6,912 nucleotides of DNA from Rhodothermia bacterium (GTDB lineage: Bacteria > Bacteroidota > Rhodothermia > Balneolales > Natronogracilivirgulaceae). Each line of letters begins with the position of its first letter. Positions within the stretch are counted from its first letter, which is position 1. Below are positions 5,063-6,912 of this stretch, piece by piece. The stretch spans positions 1 to 6,912 of the forward strand of contig SKUI01000028.1 in the NCBI GenBank assembly GCA_007122185.1, given 5' to 3'. The notes under the pieces are model-generated. The model had not been told where the DNA came from, searched no databases, and was given only the letters and a program-made list of their open reading frames with translations. A program made the position numbers and the translations under genes.

Positions 5063-6270
5063 ATAAAAAGGGGAATGACATAGAACATACCGAAAAGCTG
5101 CTGATACGTACGCGCGGCATTCTGCCGATTCAGCATCTCAAGCTGTTGCGCGACTCCGGCGTACTCCGATCGTCTGAGGATTATCCCATCCAGGATGACC
5201 AGTTTCAGCCCAATTCGGTGGATTTACGGCTTGGGACCACGGCCTATCGCGTTCGCTGCAGCTTTCTGCCTGAGAACGAGACGGTCGAAAGCAAACTTCA
5301 GCGGCTTTCGCAGCACACCATCGACATCCGTGAGGGAGCGGTGCTGGAACAGAACTGCACTTACCTGATTCCGCTGCTGGAAGAGTTGTATCTGCCGATG
5401 ACCGGCCGCATGATCCCGGCTCAGACAACTTCGCTCGCCCTGCAGACCGAGGAGCCGCTATCGGCCAAGGCCAATCCGAAAAGCAGTACGGGACGGCTGG
5501 ATATATTCACTCGCCTGATCACCGATTTCAGTCACCGTTTCGAGGAGATCGGACCCGGTTACCAGGGCCGGCTCTATCTGGAAGTGGTGCCCAAATCTTT
5601 CCCGATTCGGATCCGTACCGGCCAGCGCCTGAATCAGTTGCGCATCCGGCACGGCAACGCGATGCTCTCCGACCAGGACATCCTGCATACACACCTCAAA
5701 GATCCTATTTTGTATGATGAACAGGGCAAGCCGCTGCCGCTCGACCAGCTCAATGTAAAAGACGGCCTCTTCATGCGGGTGAGCCTGCACGGTGAGGAGG
5801 GCGAGATCGTCGGTTACAAGGCCAAGAAGCACCGCGACCTGATCGACCTGGAGAAGACGGGTGAGTACCGTGTGCATGCTTTCTGGGACCCGATTTATGC
5901 CCAGAAGGATGATTACATGATCCTGGAGCCGGAAGCCTTCTACATTTTTGCTTCCAAAGAGCGCTGCCGCATTCCACGGCACCTGGCAGCCGAGATGGTG
6001 CCCTACGACACGGGATCCGGGGAGCTGCGCACCCATTATGCCGGCTTTTTTGACAGCGGATTCGGCGGGGAAATAGCCGACGGCGGTGCCCGTGCCGTGC
6101 TGGAGGTGCGTTCGCACGATGTTCCGTTTCTTGTGGAGGACGGCCAGACGTTCTTCCGCATGGTTTTTGAACCAAATACGGCCACACCCGATTATGTTTA
6201 CGGTGAGGACCTGAAAAGCAATTACCAGGGTCAGTCACTCAAGCTAGGCAAGCATTTTCGCGACCCCTGA
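5059..6270 (+). CDS. dcd: 2'-deoxycytidine 5'-triphosphate deaminase, long two-domain form
   Basis: It deaminates dCTP to dUTP, feeding dTMP synthesis through a dUTPase. It has 403 residues, about twice a single-domain Dcd, and matches the long bacterial family, which I recall as about 360-370 residues. The N-terminal half has GILPIQHLKLL (20-30), QFQPNSVDLRLGTTAYRVR (48-66), NPKSSTGRLDIFTRLI (139-154, equivalent to the RSSxxR substrate loop of E. coli Dcd), and GPGYQGRLYLEV with Glu175 as likely catalytic Glu. The C-terminal half repeats the fold: VPYDTGSGELRTHYAGFFDSGFGG, then AVLEVRSHDVPF with Glu349, but its substrate loop lacks the SSxxR pattern. About 18 residues around 114-133 (TGRMIPAQTTSLALQTEEP) look inserted, and the first 18 or so also look extra. 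ATG 5059 overlaps the EVE stop; a weak GGGGTGG lies upstream. Confidence 0.9.
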   Translation: MNKKGNDIEHTEKLLIRTRGILPIQHLKLLRDSGVLRSSEDYPIQDDQFQPNSVDLRLGTTAYRVRCSFLPENETVESKLQRLSQHTIDIREGAVLEQNCTYLIPLLEELYLPMTGRMIPAQTTSLALQTEEPLSAKANPKSSTGRLDIFTRLITDFSHRFEEIGPGYQGRLYLEVVPKSFPIRIRTGQRLNQLRIRHGNAMLSDQDILHTHLKDPILYDEQGKPLPLDQLNVKDGLFMRVSLHGEEGEIVGYKAKKHRDLIDLEKTGEYRVHAFWDPIYAQKDDYMILEPEAFYIFASKERCRIPRHLAAEMVPYDTGSGELRTHYAGFFDSGFGGEIADGGARAVLEVRSHDVPFLVEDGQTFFRMVFEPNTATPDYVYGEDLKSNYQGQSLKLGKHFRDP

Positions 6271-6327
6271 AGTACAGCCAGTGGACTTATGCATGGCAAG
6301 GTGGCACAAACGGATGCAAAGCCGAGA

Positions 6328-6417
6328 GCAGATACGACGACGTTAGCAGATACGGCGACGTTAGCAGATACGGCGCCGGGAGCGGGTGCGGCGCCGGGAG
6401 CGGGTGCGGCGCCGGGA
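6328..6417. repeat. Five-copy 18-bp minisatellite upstream of rsmE
   Basis: Five 18-base units run without gaps at 6328-6345, 6346-6363, 6364-6381, 6382-6399 and 6400-6417, with a broken sixth starting at 6418. Unit 1 is GCAGATACGACGACGTTA; units 4 and 5 are identical (GCGGGTGCGGCGCCGGGA), and unit 3 is a hybrid with the left half of unit 2 and the right half of unit 4. This stepwise drift is typical of slippage or unequal exchange. The array fills most of the 203-base dcd-rsmE spacer. One frame (6289-6477) stays open for 62 residues, giving ADTTTL, ADTATL, ADTAPG, AGAAPG, AGAAPG, and its stop overlaps the rsmE ATG. No homology is recognised, so it is not called as a gene. Confidence 0.9.
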
Positions 6418-6473
6418 GCAGGGCACAAGCCGTATCCACCAGAAAAATACAACCTGAAACAAAAATTTGTCAG

Positions 6474-6912
6474 ATGATGGATGAACATTTCCTTTTTTAC
6501 GTACCGCCGGGACAGATCAAACACGACCGGCTGCAGTTTACTGAAGATGAGGCGCACCATATTGCCAGGGTGCTGAGGAAACAGCCGGGAGATGTGGTTC
6601 AGGTTACCGATGGTGTGGGCAACACGATGGATGTGAAGCTGATTGTGGTGGACAAGAAGAAAGTGGCGGGAGAGGTAGTTGCCACCTACCTCACACCTGC
6701 CGAACCCGACCGGATCCTGGCTATGGGTGTGATCAGGCAGCGCGAACGGCTGGAGTTTGCTATCGAGAAGGCCGTGGAACTGGGTGTGACGAAAATCGTG
6801 CTGGTCCATTCCGAACATGCGGGAAGGATGGAGCTCAAGCCAAAGCGCATTGACAAGACCATGATCGCTGCTATCAAACAGAGCCGCCGTCCGTGGCTTC
6901 CGGCGTGGGAAG
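6474..6912 (+). CDS. rsmE: 16S rRNA (uracil(1498)-N(3))-methyltransferase, 3' end missing
   Basis: It methylates N3 of U1498 in the decoding region of 16S rRNA using S-adenosylmethionine. The visible 146 residues cover the N-terminal PUA-like domain (HFLFYVPP, DEAHHIARVLRKQPGDVVQVTDGVG at 25-49) and the start of the SPOUT methyltransferase domain (RQRERLEFAIEKAVELGVTKIVLVHSEHAG, IAAIKQSRRPWLPAW). The SAM-binding knot lies beyond the window end. Two adjacent in-frame ATGs (6474, 6477) could start it; the choice changes one residue. There is no Shine-Dalgarno sequence in the A-rich leader. The ATG at 6474 overlaps the stop of the repeat-encoded 62-codon frame. The frame is open further upstream through the minisatellite but has no start codon there, so no N-terminal extension is proposed. 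Confidence 0.93.
   Translation, partial: MMDEHFLFYVPPGQIKHDRLQFTEDEAHHIARVLRKQPGDVVQVTDGVGNTMDVKLIVVDKKKVAGEVVATYLTPAEPDRILAMGVIRQRERLEFAIEKAVELGVTKIVLVHSEHAGRMELKPKRIDKTMIAAIKQSRRPWLPAWE

Noticed and set aside
6328..6417. CRISPR array
   Set aside because: The 18-base units are contiguous with no spacers, and no cas gene is nearby; it is a minisatellite.
6289..6477. 62-residue protein-coding gene
   Set aside because: Its only support is an open frame through a repeat and an ATGA overlap. Low-complexity repeats stay open easily, so it is kept as a finding and not called a CDS.

Overview
The window is ordinary bacterial chromosome: densely packed, G+C-rich (somewhat over half by eye), with all seven genes on the + strand. 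No phage, plasmid, insertion-sequence, tRNA, rRNA or CRISPR signal is visible. Several starts (rmlA, rmlB, rsmE) have A/T-rich leaders without a clear Shine-Dalgarno sequence. The first gene belongs to a methyltransferase/THUMP-like family that I associate with Bacteroidota-type bacteria. My best guess is a G+C-rich member of the Bacteroidota/Rhodothermota/Balneolota group. That is an inference, not something the sequence proves.

Layout: (1) 2-862, the 3' part of a class I methyltransferase-like gene with a C-terminal THUMP-like domain. (2) 863-1001, a spacer with a weak hairpin, a perfect 10-base direct repeat and a weak promoter-like sequence. (3) 1002-4473, a complete dTDP-L-rhamnose set in the order rmlA-rmlD-rmlC-rmlB: thymidylyltransferase, 4-dehydrorhamnose reductase, 3,5-epimerase and 4,6-dehydratase. 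Together they convert glucose-1-phosphate and dTTP into dTDP-L-rhamnose for surface polysaccharide. No glycosyltransferase lies in the window. (4) 4583-6270, an EVE-domain protein whose stop overlaps, as ATGA, the start of a long two-domain dCTP deaminase. (5) 6271-6473, a spacer with a five-copy 18-bp minisatellite. (6) 6474-6912, the 5' part of rsmE, the 16S rRNA m3U1498 methyltransferase.

I found no new gene system. What stands out is at the edges of the genes. The rml genes do not overlap but are separated by spacers of about 86-136 bases filled with degenerate direct repeats and small hairpins. Short tandem repeats with periods of 15, 18, 18 and 21 bases occur both in spacers and inside coding sequence, where they form low-complexity loops. 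The first 22 or so codons of rmlB are strikingly A/T-rich compared with the rest of the gene, and this patch ends at a perfect 9-bp inverted repeat. The pattern suggests a genome that readily gains in-frame tandem duplications in loops and intergenic DNA, and possibly a recombination boundary at the start of rmlB.
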